From Marthasterias glacialis (taxonomy: Eukaryota; Echinodermata; Asteroidea; Forcipulatida; Asteriidae): a stretch of 64,000 bases of DNA. The notes under the pieces were generated by a model, which was not told the origin of the DNA, made no database searches, and saw nothing but the letters and a program-made list of their open reading frames with translations. Shown here in pieces: positions 46,518-58,500 of the stretch. A program made the translations under genes and the position numbers. The first letter of the stretch is position 1. Each line of letters starts with the position of its first letter. The stretch lies in the NCBI GenBank assembly GCA_911728455.2, contig OU452219.1, positions 9,174,320 through 9,238,319 of the forward strand. The letters are read 5' to 3'.

Positions 46518-49500
46518 TCACCTGCTGGACCCTAAGCTCGTCATCTGCTCATCAAATCTGTGATGTAAGAAGCGAAGAATCTCTGCTGCTCTGGCTGGAG
46601 AAATCTTTGCTCTACGCTGCAGCTGTTCCTGTGTACTGAAGAAAGAAAACATATTGGGGATTTAGAGGATTGAAAATGACAAATACGGGAAAAAAAATTA
46701 AAAAGTGGCAAAGAAAACGGCAACTGTACTTCAGGAGAATGAAAACTGTAACAATTCAAATGTGGTAGTACATTAATTTTGTATCTACAATTGATGGTTA
46801 ACAGACAGTGTGTCGGATTGTGTTTTAAATGAAGACCGCACTGCATAAAACATTTAAAACAAAGGGAGACTTTTGAGCATGCTAGATGGCAGCAGACTTA
46901 CCAGGTAAACAATGACAATTTACCTGGTAAGTCTGCTGCCACCTCTTGACCAAAAGTCTCCCATCGCATTCTAGTTGTCTCAATTTTCAAAACTCCAACC
47001 TTAAAATAACCCTCCAAAAATATTTCCACTTTGCACGTGGGAATATTATGATCTGGTGAGGTTTGTGGTTACACCGTGGAAATAATCTTGATGCACCACT
47101 GTTTTTTTTTTCAGGCATGTGATTTCTCAGGATTTTTCCTGGTTTCAGGATTTTCAAAAAAAAAACCTTGAGCCTTCAATTTTCCTCGAAAGAAGTAAAG
47201 CAGTCACCAAAGGGAGAAAGAAAAAGTGCACATTGTGTCCGGACCTGTAGTTTTGTATTTCTGGTGATGCACAGAGTCTGTGAACCTCCTGAATTGTAAC
47301 ATGTGAAAGGTTTCAGGTCTAGAGGAAGAGGGACCCATACCACCAAGCCATTTTTTTAAGGAAGTTTCACATTCATCCAATCTTATCCCTGTTCTTTTCA
47401 GAAACCACCAAAATAGACCATGTAATTCTCGCATGTATTTACACATTTTAGGTAAGATTTTTGGCTGATTTGACCTAAACATTTTGAATGAAATTCTAAA
47501 TAGCTACTTTGATAGATTCGAGAAAGTAATAACCTTTCATTTAAGGTATTGCACACAAAAAAATCTGCCAATGATTAGCGATAGTTAATTAAAAACTAAA
47601 AATGAATTGATGGGATCCGACATTATCTCGCGTCAATCAGTCATGTACACAAAATTTTGCGTGTTTGTTTGCATGTTGTTTTTTTAGATGATTCAGCATC
47701 ATCTGCCAAACATTTAAAATAATTTAATTTCGGCGAAAATCGGGCCATGTAACTTTCACTTGTGGAGGAAAAACCAAGCAGACTTTGAGAATCCACAATT
47801 TTAGAAGACCCCTGAGCCTAGCACGACAGGGATTATCTCCATGATGTTCACTGAAAAACCTCAGGATGCATCTCTTATTGTCAGACACTAAAACTTGTTC
47901 CCACCCACTGTTGATATTTACCAGTTAATTAGTTGTTGGACACATGGAAATGCCGTCATCATTGACTGTGCAGTAGCATAGCTCACCATTGGCAGCGATG
48001 CGTAGAACTTGAAGGCCTGGAAGAATAAAACACAAGCGGGTGACAATCACTGGCCTGAATACAATGCTGGGTCAAAGGTCACATTGAGTTCAAACCATTA
48101 TTTCACTGCTTCAGATAGTGAAAATCTCACAATCTTTTCAATCATTTAATTATAACCCAATTAGAAGTATTTTAGAGCAATTCTCTCCCCACAAACTAAA
48201 GGAAAACAAGTAAACACATAAACACAACAACACTCCCCACTATTATGCTTAAAACTATTTGGATGTCAGACAAACTTACCACCATTCACGCAATCACCAC
48301 ATTGGCGTGCCAGACTGCAGTAGTAAAGTATCAACACGTATTGTATATACCACCGACGTACGCATCCGTCAGTGAAGTTGTCTGAGATCTGGGTACTTGC
48401 GTGACCCTTTTTTAGCATTAGTGCAGAGTGCTTTAAGTGTAACAAATTGTTTGTGGGAAATTATTGCCCACTAACTCTCTAACCAAGTAAACAGGTTTTA
48501 CACACCATTACAGTAGCCCTCGGAAGGGGTTTTACCACAATCTTTTCTCAACCCATCGCATATCAAAATGGAAACATAATCAGAGAAAGAAGCAAGAACT
48601 TTATAATGAAAAAACAAAGACCTGCAAAATAGCTTTTCTAATAAAATGCCATCTTAATTCTACCCTTGAATAATTCTATTCCCATTCTAAGTCTTTACCT
48701 GTTCTTGCACTGAGTCCATTGAGGGTGGAGGGGCCAGCGCCGATCCCTTCCTAGTCTCAATGCGGACCAAATCAGCTAGGATCCTTGCCGTGTCCTCTGC
48801 ATTGAAAGAAAGACACAAACCACCAACAAAAAATTACATCAAAATCCCATCAATCGAGTTGTTGGTGATAATCGGAGCTGCCAACATTTGCATCTTGCAA
48901 TCAGGGAGATTTTGTACTACAATCAGAGATATATTTAGAATTACACTCAACCTAATAGGGAAACAGTTCGTGGAAGGTGGAAAGATGGGTTTATTTTCAG
49001 GGAACTTTCTGCAGAATCAGGGAGAGTTGACAGCTATAGATTATATCATTTATTTCTTAATATATTAAAGGGCCATTCAGAATAGTCAACGTTTCAAATC
49101 ATCAATTAGTTTTTTGGTTGAAAATGTGGGCTGGTGGGCCAAAAGAAATAAATGAAAATCAAAACTCCGTTTTCAGCTAATATAGTAGAACAAAAAAAAA
49201 GAACTAAAACTCGTGTGTGTTTTGCAGGTTCCCTTTTTGGTTTCAACTGCAAAGTTGCATACTGGAATCCAGGAAAAGCCCTTGCAATCTCCAGAGCTGG
49301 GAGAGCATTGATCTAAATTATCTGCTTCATTTCAGGCATGCCTTTGTTCCTCAGTGTATAGGTAGCTCGAACAGTCAGTCCAATGGGTTCAAACAATTAA
49401 GAAGAAAAACAACAACAAAAACCCAGAATTTTTTTAACAAATGACTACTCTTAATAGCCCCTACGTGTTTATAGCTTTTACAAGGAAACCAAATCATTCA

Positions 49501-52500
49501 TGTTCAACATTCATATATACCTGAGATAGTTTATCCATTCTGATTGGCCGAGAGGGCATCACATGGCCATGTTTAAACGGGCGATATAAACACGGTAAAA
49601 AGTGTTTAAAACCGGCTAGCTTGCGAATGAAAAAATATAGCCCCTGTATCAGAATAAAGAAGTATACATGTTTCCAGCTGGTGGGTTTCTGATTGGCCAA
49701 GAGGGCATCAAGTGCCTATAACAGCTGCAGAGACATGAAGATCAACATTCCGTTCAAGGAATTGGCCCGTAAATATGGATAGAAATTTAACGCAGAGTCG
49801 AGCTGAGAAACTGTCAGATTTTTTCCCATTTCTTGAAGGTTTTTGCATGTTTTTGACAGAAAGGCATTTATGAATGGGAATAAAGGTGTGCTGAATCGGT
49901 TTTTAACTATTGTTTAAAACCTCTGAGGGGCATGGTGGCCGATAATTGCCCTCGCCTTCGGCTCTGGCAATTATCGGCCACCAGGCCCCTCATCGGTTTT
50001 AATCAATAGTTAAAAACCTCTTCATCACACCTTTATTCCCTTATTATAAGCAGGTTGCATGGCCTCTGACTGGCACCCCTGAGTAAAGATATTGACTGCC
50101 CTCAGTTGGTAGAACGCCGGCACGTTAATCAGGAGGTCGCAGGTTCAAATCCTGTTCTAGTTGATTTTTCTTTGTTCACCCCAAAATATAAGGAACATTG
50201 TCATGATTGTGTACAGTTTGTAAGTATTATCTGAAGTCTGATGCACACAACAGGTTTTTCTTACCCAAGGACTCCGAGTACAGCACTTTAATGTGAGTCT
50301 TACTAAGCGTTGCCAGAGTGCTTTCAAAGTACTTGGTTTGAACCCTGTATATGGAGAGAAAAAAAAAACATTTACATGCACTATGTTATATTCATATCAT
50401 AGCATGGTTTACTCAGCAATGTACAATCTTTCAGAAATCATCATCATCATCATCTTTTATAGGCTGGTCCTGAATAAGAATAATTATCTCTGCATAAACT
50501 CCCTCTCTGAATATTATTTAAATTCTGACACGCAGAAGAAGACCTTTCCTTCTTCTTCCGCTAGCTCTCTTTTCTTGCCTTCGATGACATCATTCGTTAA
50601 ACTGTTGCCTCTTAAGATATGTCCTATCCACTTCCGCCTCTGTGCAATAATTTTCAGCAATCTTCTTTCTTAATTGACTCTTTCTAGCACCTCAGCATTG
50701 ATAACTTTCTCCATCCATTTGATCATCAGCAGATCATCAGTTTTTTCCATCCAGATGATCTTTCAGAAATAGGAACTAAATAAAGCATAATGTTGGAAGC
50801 CTGGCCCGTGGTGCTTTATCTACAGGTGCCTCAAAAGTGTTGTTATTTTACACCAGGTAAAAAGAGGTGCCACAGTGCAATCTGCTGCCAACTCATGCCA
50901 GAAACACCAGGGCGAGCCCCCTTCTCTTATCGATAAGTGTACTGGGATCTTTAAAGTGCACTGCACAACACAGCTTTCCCATTGGTTCTTTTGGTTCATT
51001 TGGGCCAAACAGACATGCCACATGGTGTTGATACTCGATAGGCCTTTTTCTTACCATGAAAAATCTCCTAGTTGGGCCCGGAGTCCAACGCAAATAAGTT
51101 TGACTGACCCTTTTTACATTCAACATTTTAACCCGGCGTTGACCAGTGTAGAGAGCGCTCGACCCATGCCGAAACCAACCCTGCTCAGGAGGTGGGTTGA
51201 GTGTTTTGACCCGTGTAGAGAATTACACGTGTAGCAAAAAAAGCTGACTTCACGTGGTGCAGCGTGAAAGCAGAGCAGATTTGAACCGTGTTGAAATTTT
51301 ATGAAGTCAACACGGCTTGGAACCGAGTAGCTTTTGCTACGGATCGGAGCTTGATAGTGTGAAAAAGCCCTTCTTAGTCCACAGCTGACACAGGTGTGCA
51401 CAGCAGACATAAACCAGGGATGAGATTTACCAATTGTGAAAATTTCTGAAAATAGCTTGCAGGCCTGGGTTCCCCCTTACTCTAGACCAGGAACCTCCTC
51501 CATATTACAATTTAGGAAGTTTGCAGACTCTGTGCATCACCAGAAACACAAAAAACACTACAGGTTTGGACACAATGTAGACTATTTCTTTCTCCCTTTG
51601 GTGATTGGAATGCTCAAGAAGATTTTGAGAAAATTCTGCAATCAGGAAAAATCCTCAGAAATCTCATGCCCGATAAACGACAATTGAGCAGAGCTTTTTT
51701 GATATGTTGGTTCTATTTTTATGTCACACATCTAGCCAAACGTCCATTAGAGTTGCCTTCTCTGAAGGCCTGTACAACTTACAGTGGTTTGGGATTCTTG
51801 GCATCGGATACTTTGACCCGATCTTTCTCTAAGATAAGACAAGGTCTGTCAAACAGCTCACACAGATGTCGGACTCGATCAATCAGCTTGTTCTTGTTGA
51901 CACTACTCCCAAAATCTGTCATTTTGATAGAAAAAAACAATAATGTTTTGACAAAATGCGCCCATTATTGTAAATGTAAAAAGGTAGCGAGAGCTTGCCA
52001 CCACACCTTTCTGGCAAGTCCATACCCGATTTAAATTATCTTCCAAAATCCAACAGGAGGAAAACAATTTAAGAAACCAATACTTGAAATCCAACTCCCC
52101 ATCTATAGATATGGAAAACATCTTTGTCTGGTTCCTTATAGAGTAAAAACAACCTTAAAGTGGAAGCACTTATTTGAATAGGGTTCAAACCTGTGCCTAA
52201 CTTCATAGAGTCACTTAAAGGGGCTGTGTCATCATGATTATAGCAGTCCTGTGGCTGTGCATGGACAGATTAACTCTCACCCAGATACTGCACACGCGCA
52301 CGCTTGTGGTTAAATCACAAAGGGTGACGTCTTTGTTAAACTAGTGTGATGTGACCGCCAGCGCATACACGGCACGTAGTACCTGGGTTATTCCATTTAC
52401 TACTATAATCATGACGACACAGCCCCTTTAAGCAGAAACTTTTGCCTAACATTATTTTGAGCAGGATACCAGTCACAGATAGTACTTGTAACCATTGGCT

Positions 52501-55500
52501 GGTAACCTTATTCTGGTAAGCATAATTTTGTTGTGCTTAAAGCCCCAGCTCAACATTGGTAAGAAGAAAAACATAACTGTTCACAGATTTACATATACCT
52601 TACATGGTATAAAGATAATGATGGTAGAAAACGTTCCTTGAAATATTTCTGCCTGAAGTGTTACCGTTTTTAAATAATAAATGAAATACGAACCAAAATT
52701 AGTTTTCGTCTCAGTGAGACGAAACTTCTACCTACAGGAATGCGTAAAAAAATGCTGAATGCATTTTTACCGTTTTCTCGCAAATGAAACAACGAAATGA
52801 GCCGACATTTTCACAGGTTGTTTTTAGAACAAATACCTTGATTTGTGCAAAGTATGGAAGCATTTACAGTCAGTTTACCAATGTTGAGCTGGGGCTTTAA
52901 GCAGCTCTGAAAAATTGGGTGCAGGTTTCTTCCCTATGGATGAATCTAAGCGACAATCTAGTGCCGTCTTTACTTGGTTGGCACTATTCCAAGCATTGTG
53001 CCCTGTGCAGACCTCTTGTAGATGCAACTGTTCGAAACGCCAGCATGACGTGAGGTAAAACCTGCGCCTGACGCGAGTTATATGCTTGTGTTATATGCAT
53101 CCCAGTTATGGCAGAAAAACCACAGGTAAAGTGCATTATATGCAAATGACCAGAGATGATCTGGTCTTTACAGAAGTGTGTATTATCATTGCCCACCTGA
53201 TATGGACTTCTTCTCCACGCCCATGCGAGTGCTGACGATGTAGTCGCACCCACCGAGCTGGCTGACGATGGGATTGAGGTTGTGTGTTAGAGCCAGGGTG
53301 GACACAATGTGGGATGAGCTGGAGAGTTCCTTAGAGTCTACAAGAATGACTGGCTTGCCTCTGTTCATCTCACATTGAGACTGAAGAAGAAAAAATGTTT
53401 AGAGAGACAACTAACCACAAGTAGGCAATGTTTGAAGCTTTGCTTGGTGTGAAAGATAAAGGAAACTGTAAGTATTAAACTAGTCAAATTTGCAGGTACA
53501 ACCATGAATAAATCTCTTTTGGGACGAGTGGTGGCTCTGAAAAGAGCCGGTGTGGTCTTGACATTTTGAACAGTATACTCTACTCATTTCTCCTGAAGAC
53601 GAGCAGGGTATACTGTTCGAAACGTCGAGACCACACCGGCTCTTTTCAGAGCCACCACTCCTCCCAAAAGAGATTTATACAAGGTTGTACCCACAAATTT
53701 TACTAGTTTAATACTTATAGTTTCCTTTAACTAACCACAAGAAAAATACGTACCTTTGGTTTCAATCTTAACAGTTCTTTATCACATTTTTTGATTTACA
53801 GTGCATCACGTCTCGCCGTGCTTCATGTATTCGTGGAGATTTTGGATATTATACAGGTTGTTTTGTCCAAACAAATTTTTGTAAAGTGCCTTAGCGCTTA
53901 TATTACGAATTTTGGTGCTATATGAATTTTGTATTATTTAAATCATTACAATATTTTGTGAAGCCCCCTGGCTAAGAATTCTCCCAAATCAGTAACCGTC
54001 CCGAGGCATTTACTTTAGTTCAACATCAAAATGTTTCGACTGTAATAGGATGGGTTTCCTTGAATTTTGCAAAGATTGAGTTTTTTAATTAATCAATTCA
54101 TTACTAGCATCTGTTTTGGGAAGGAAATTGGGTGGATCAGAATCATACGTAATCTCTTGATGGTAACTACTCACTCCTGCCAGTGTTGTCTTGCTAGTAA
54201 TCTGAATAGAGCTCGGTGAGAGAGGAAGGCTCCTGGGCTGAACTTTCACGGGTGATCTCATCTTGGTGGTCTGCAGGGATACTGCCTGACCTCCATCTTT
54301 AATCACTTCAATCTGCGGTTTCCCTGAGTACCGTTGAGAGGACTGACAAACTGAGGTACGAGGGGCTCCGGTGCCGATGTGAGTTTTCGGAAATCTTTCA
54401 GCCGGTTTTCGCGATTCAGACAGTTGGGTTTGAGCGTCGCCATGCCCTGCATTATTTGATGGACTACCCTGGAGCTGTTTGGGCTGATTCAAATGCTTCA
54501 CTTTCAGAATGCATTCCTTCGAAGCCCCTAATAGCTGCTGCTTTTTTCTCTCCTCCATTCTACGCAAAAATTCTCTTTTCTTCTCCTCTTGTCTCTTCAA
54601 TCTTTCAGCTTTCTCTACCTCGGCCAGTGTTTGACAATCGTTGCTGATCCGGAGGGGAGCACTAATTGACTTGACAGGACTTTGCTGATGTGTGGATTGT
54701 TTTTTATTTGTGAAACTGTTCGGGCAAGAGTTTACCGTTTTACGGTTTTTGTCAATAAATTGCTTAATGATAGAGCCTTGGCCAGAGCTGAAATTACCCT
54801 GATTATATGGTCTGGTCTTTGCAGGAGATTCTACACCCTGATAATGAGAGTCTTTTCTTGTATTGTCTTTCTTCCACTGGTTTTGTACAAGATGGAGTTT
54901 AGTTTTTAACAGTTGGGTATGATCAGTAACTGGATTTTTTCCACCGTATACAGATGTTTGTTTGTCACTTTTACCAGTTGTATTCTGTGTGGATGAAGCC
55001 AAATTTCTATCTCGGCTTGTCATCAGATGAGTTGGTGCTTTCCCTAAGTTCTTCCCAATGCCTGTAGGTGGTTTCCTGTGATCATGGCGTCTTGATTCTT
55101 CGTCAGTCTCCTCAGTGCTGGTTGATGATGAGGATGTCTTGAGAACCTTCCTCCGTCCTTCCTTTAAGATCTGTGCTGCCTTGCTCGGTCCCTTGTACCG
55201 CCCTCGCCGTTTAGATGAGATGATGTTATCCGGATTGATGGTGTTCTCAAACAGACTTTCATCTTCGATGTCTTCATCCCCCCTCCAACCCTTCCTTACT
55301 CTCTCCTCAAAATCCTCCTCTTGATCTTCCCGGACGACAAAGCTGTTTTCGTAGTAGCTCTCATCTTGGACAGGTACCTGAGAGAAGATTTCCAGGTCAT
55401 CGTTGGCAATGTTTCGATGAACCATTTTGAATCTGTTCTGGGCTGGATGTATTTGTCCTGTGTGTGGACTTCGGACTGACTGCATATACACAGCATGCAT

Positions 55501-58500
55501 ATCTATGAGGTCAACAACATCATATCACCATGTTGGTATACCTTCACTTAGAAAACCAAATTCTAATTCATCACAATATATTAGTAGAGCAAGAAACGTT
55601 GTGTTTGTGTTTGCTAAACACTAATGCCCCGCATGCGGGTCCATGCGAATGACTTGGCTTTACCAATTCAAATACACATACACACATGCACACCAACAGA
55701 CACGCAGACACACAGAGACAAACTGAAAAACAAAATCTTTTAACTTAAAAAGAGGAAATTGTTTTAAATGAGAGAGGTAGAGATAATCAAAATTGAACAA
55801 AACAAAAACTGAAAAGAGAAAATGATTGAAAATGGCAACATAATGCTCGATAAAATAACTTGTCTTTTCTACATAAATTTGTTTAAAAGACATGGGACTC
55901 CTCTGTGGCACTACAAGAATTTAACAATTTGTTGCAACGCACCACTGTGTTCCAAGGCAGACTGTGATGCTTGCGAGGCCTGGGTTGCATTATTGATGAA
56001 TCCTTCCAAAGAGTTGTCAAGGTCACTCCCTTCTTCATCGGATGAACACTCCTCGTCTATAGAAACCTCCACCTCCTCTACTAAGAAGTCTCTCGCCTCA
56101 CCTGTGGCAGGTCTTGGCTTTTTTGTCTGCAGAAAGGGCAATATGCAGTTGTTTAAAAAAATGGGTTTATTTTCTGGTGGGCTTGAATGAATAGGGGGGG
56201 GGGGAAAGGAAATTTGAGACAAAATTCTGCCAAATTTTGAAATATTTCAATCTGGAAGGGAAAAATGGCGCAAACATTCTGCCAAATTTGAAATGTTTTC
56301 AATCTGGTAGAATCTTTAGCCGAGAGGCTGTTACTGTAAATTTTGCAGTTCAGTTTAATCTGAAACCAAAACCATCAAAAGAAAAAAACACTGCTCATTT
56401 TCTTCTCTGTCGAGAATGGTCATGAAGAGCTCAGGGAAATAGACTGGCTACAATTTGTTTGCATAGATAACCTATACTTTAAAAATACTTGAATACAGGG
56501 AACCCAAAGACAAAATGCTCATACCATTGCACAAAGACCCTAAAAGAACAATGGCAAAAGTGGATGATTCTTGCTGACGAAATCTAGTGGGCACTTAGTT
56601 GATTATTTAGCAAAAGTTTTTCCAAAGAGACAAACTTGGTTCTTTATTTAGACTGAAAATAATGAGAGACGGACCTCAGTTTAACTAAGGAATTATGAAT
56701 CGAAGAGATTCCTGCAAGATAAATAATGTTTCAGACTTTGAGGTTTAATTTCTTTAATTACAAACCTTCTTCCGTTTCATGTTGGTGTGCTGAGCATCCG
56801 CCTGAAAGTTCTGCCTCGTGTCAGTACAGAATTTCTTCTTCACCTCCGAGACAGATTTCTTGCTAGAGTCAAGGCCTGTTATTCAAATAAGAAACTCATC
56901 TGTCACACACTTGCTGGCAAATGATACAACAAATAATTGAATATTTCCTTATGAAATGAGACCCCCCTTTGGCAAAACTTGAAACTTCTCAGCATTTACA
57001 ACGTGTTACAGCCACAAAATGGTCAAGAATTGACCCCAGGGACCAATTTGAGACCTGCGCACCACACAGGGCATTTTCTCTAAACGATATAAAAAGAAAA
57101 ATTCTGAAACATTGTTTGGGATGTTAATTCACTGGCTTAATACCAAAATATACTGACCAAAGATACTGACAAAAATAGGGAGGCCGCAAACATAGCACTA
57201 GTTGGCTCAGTTGGTAGAGCACTGGCATATAAACCTGGTGGTCGCAGGTTCAAAACCCGCTCTTGTCCACTTTCCTTTGTTCATCAAAAAAATGATTTTT
57301 ATTCACCCAGTCAGTTTCCCTTGTGGTTGATTACTTGATAAGCAAAACAGAGGACGACAAAGGTCATCTAGTATTGATTTAGACAACGGATAATGAGTTA
57401 CCCTTCCTACCTACGAAGTCATCGTCATCTTCATCTATGCCTGTCATCAATTTGTTAAACTGTCTGCGTTTCTTGGGTCGTCGGATTAAGGGAGATTCCA
57501 AGTTGTCATCACTGCTGCTAACAACAGCCTGTGATTAAATAAACGAGTCATGGGAAGTTTAGAGATAATAAATATGTCAGACTTGGATCCACTGATACTT
57601 TTTATTCACTTACTACGAAATATGTAAGTGCTGAAAATCTACAAATGGTAATATCAACAAAAATAGAACATTACACACAACACTCAGTAAGTATCGGAGA
57701 TCTAATTTGCACATTGATAAAACATTTGCTAGCACTGGTAGAAAAATGGCTGTCAGTTTTTCAAACTGGTAGACTGCCGACTTCGAACACAAATGACTGA
57801 AGTCAAAAATCAGACGATAAAGGACAAAAATGTTGGGACAGTGTTTCAATGTTGTCAACAGGCCGTACATTGTGTCAAATTAAACCTTGATACTTGCCCT
57901 ATCGAGGGACAGTCATAAAATTTGCAGCGAAATTAATGGGGTGTGGTCAAACAGAAGAAAAAATAAAGCATTTTTGCTACAGACTTTTACCTTAATGTTC
58001 CTGCTCTTCTTGAGGGAACTGGTGCTGGATTTGTTTGGTGTCTTAAATGCAGGTTGTTCAGGTGATTCCAGAACAACAGCTTTACGCCGCTTCTTTTTAT
58101 GGACAACTTGGCTGGGATCATCCTCTTCATCGGAAGAATTATCCAGCTGCTTGCTAGGAGCTACTGATCACAAAAACAAAAATTGTCTTAAAGTGAATTT
58201 ACAAGACTATTTATAGGTGGATGTTATTAAGAGTGTGTGGTGGAGGACAGTGGTAACTGCTGATGAACCCAAGACACTGACGATGAAATGGGACATGTCC
58301 TCCACCGTGCCCGATGCAAGCACGAGATTTCATCGATTGATGACGATGATAAGTTGGGAACAAACAAATTAAGAAGAAAAGCTTGAATACTCAATGATCA
58401 GATGATACACCTCAATATTCCTTCACAAATCAACAAACTTTATATATTTGTTTTATTCTGAGCAAATGATAGCAGGCCTTATATACTTCACGGAGGCAAT

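Noticed and set aside
53590-53640. Hammerhead ribozyme core (CTGAAGA ... GAAAC) in the foldback centre
   Set aside because: CTGAAGA, a GAGCAG/CTGTTC stem and GAAAC are present, but an extra C is needed in stem II and stems I and III are not convincing; left as a weak resemblance, possibly a Penelope-type relic.
57190-57265. Functional tRNA gene
   Set aside because: A and B boxes are good, but the 5' and 3' ends do not form an acceptor stem and a SINE-like tail follows; a relative exists at 50096.
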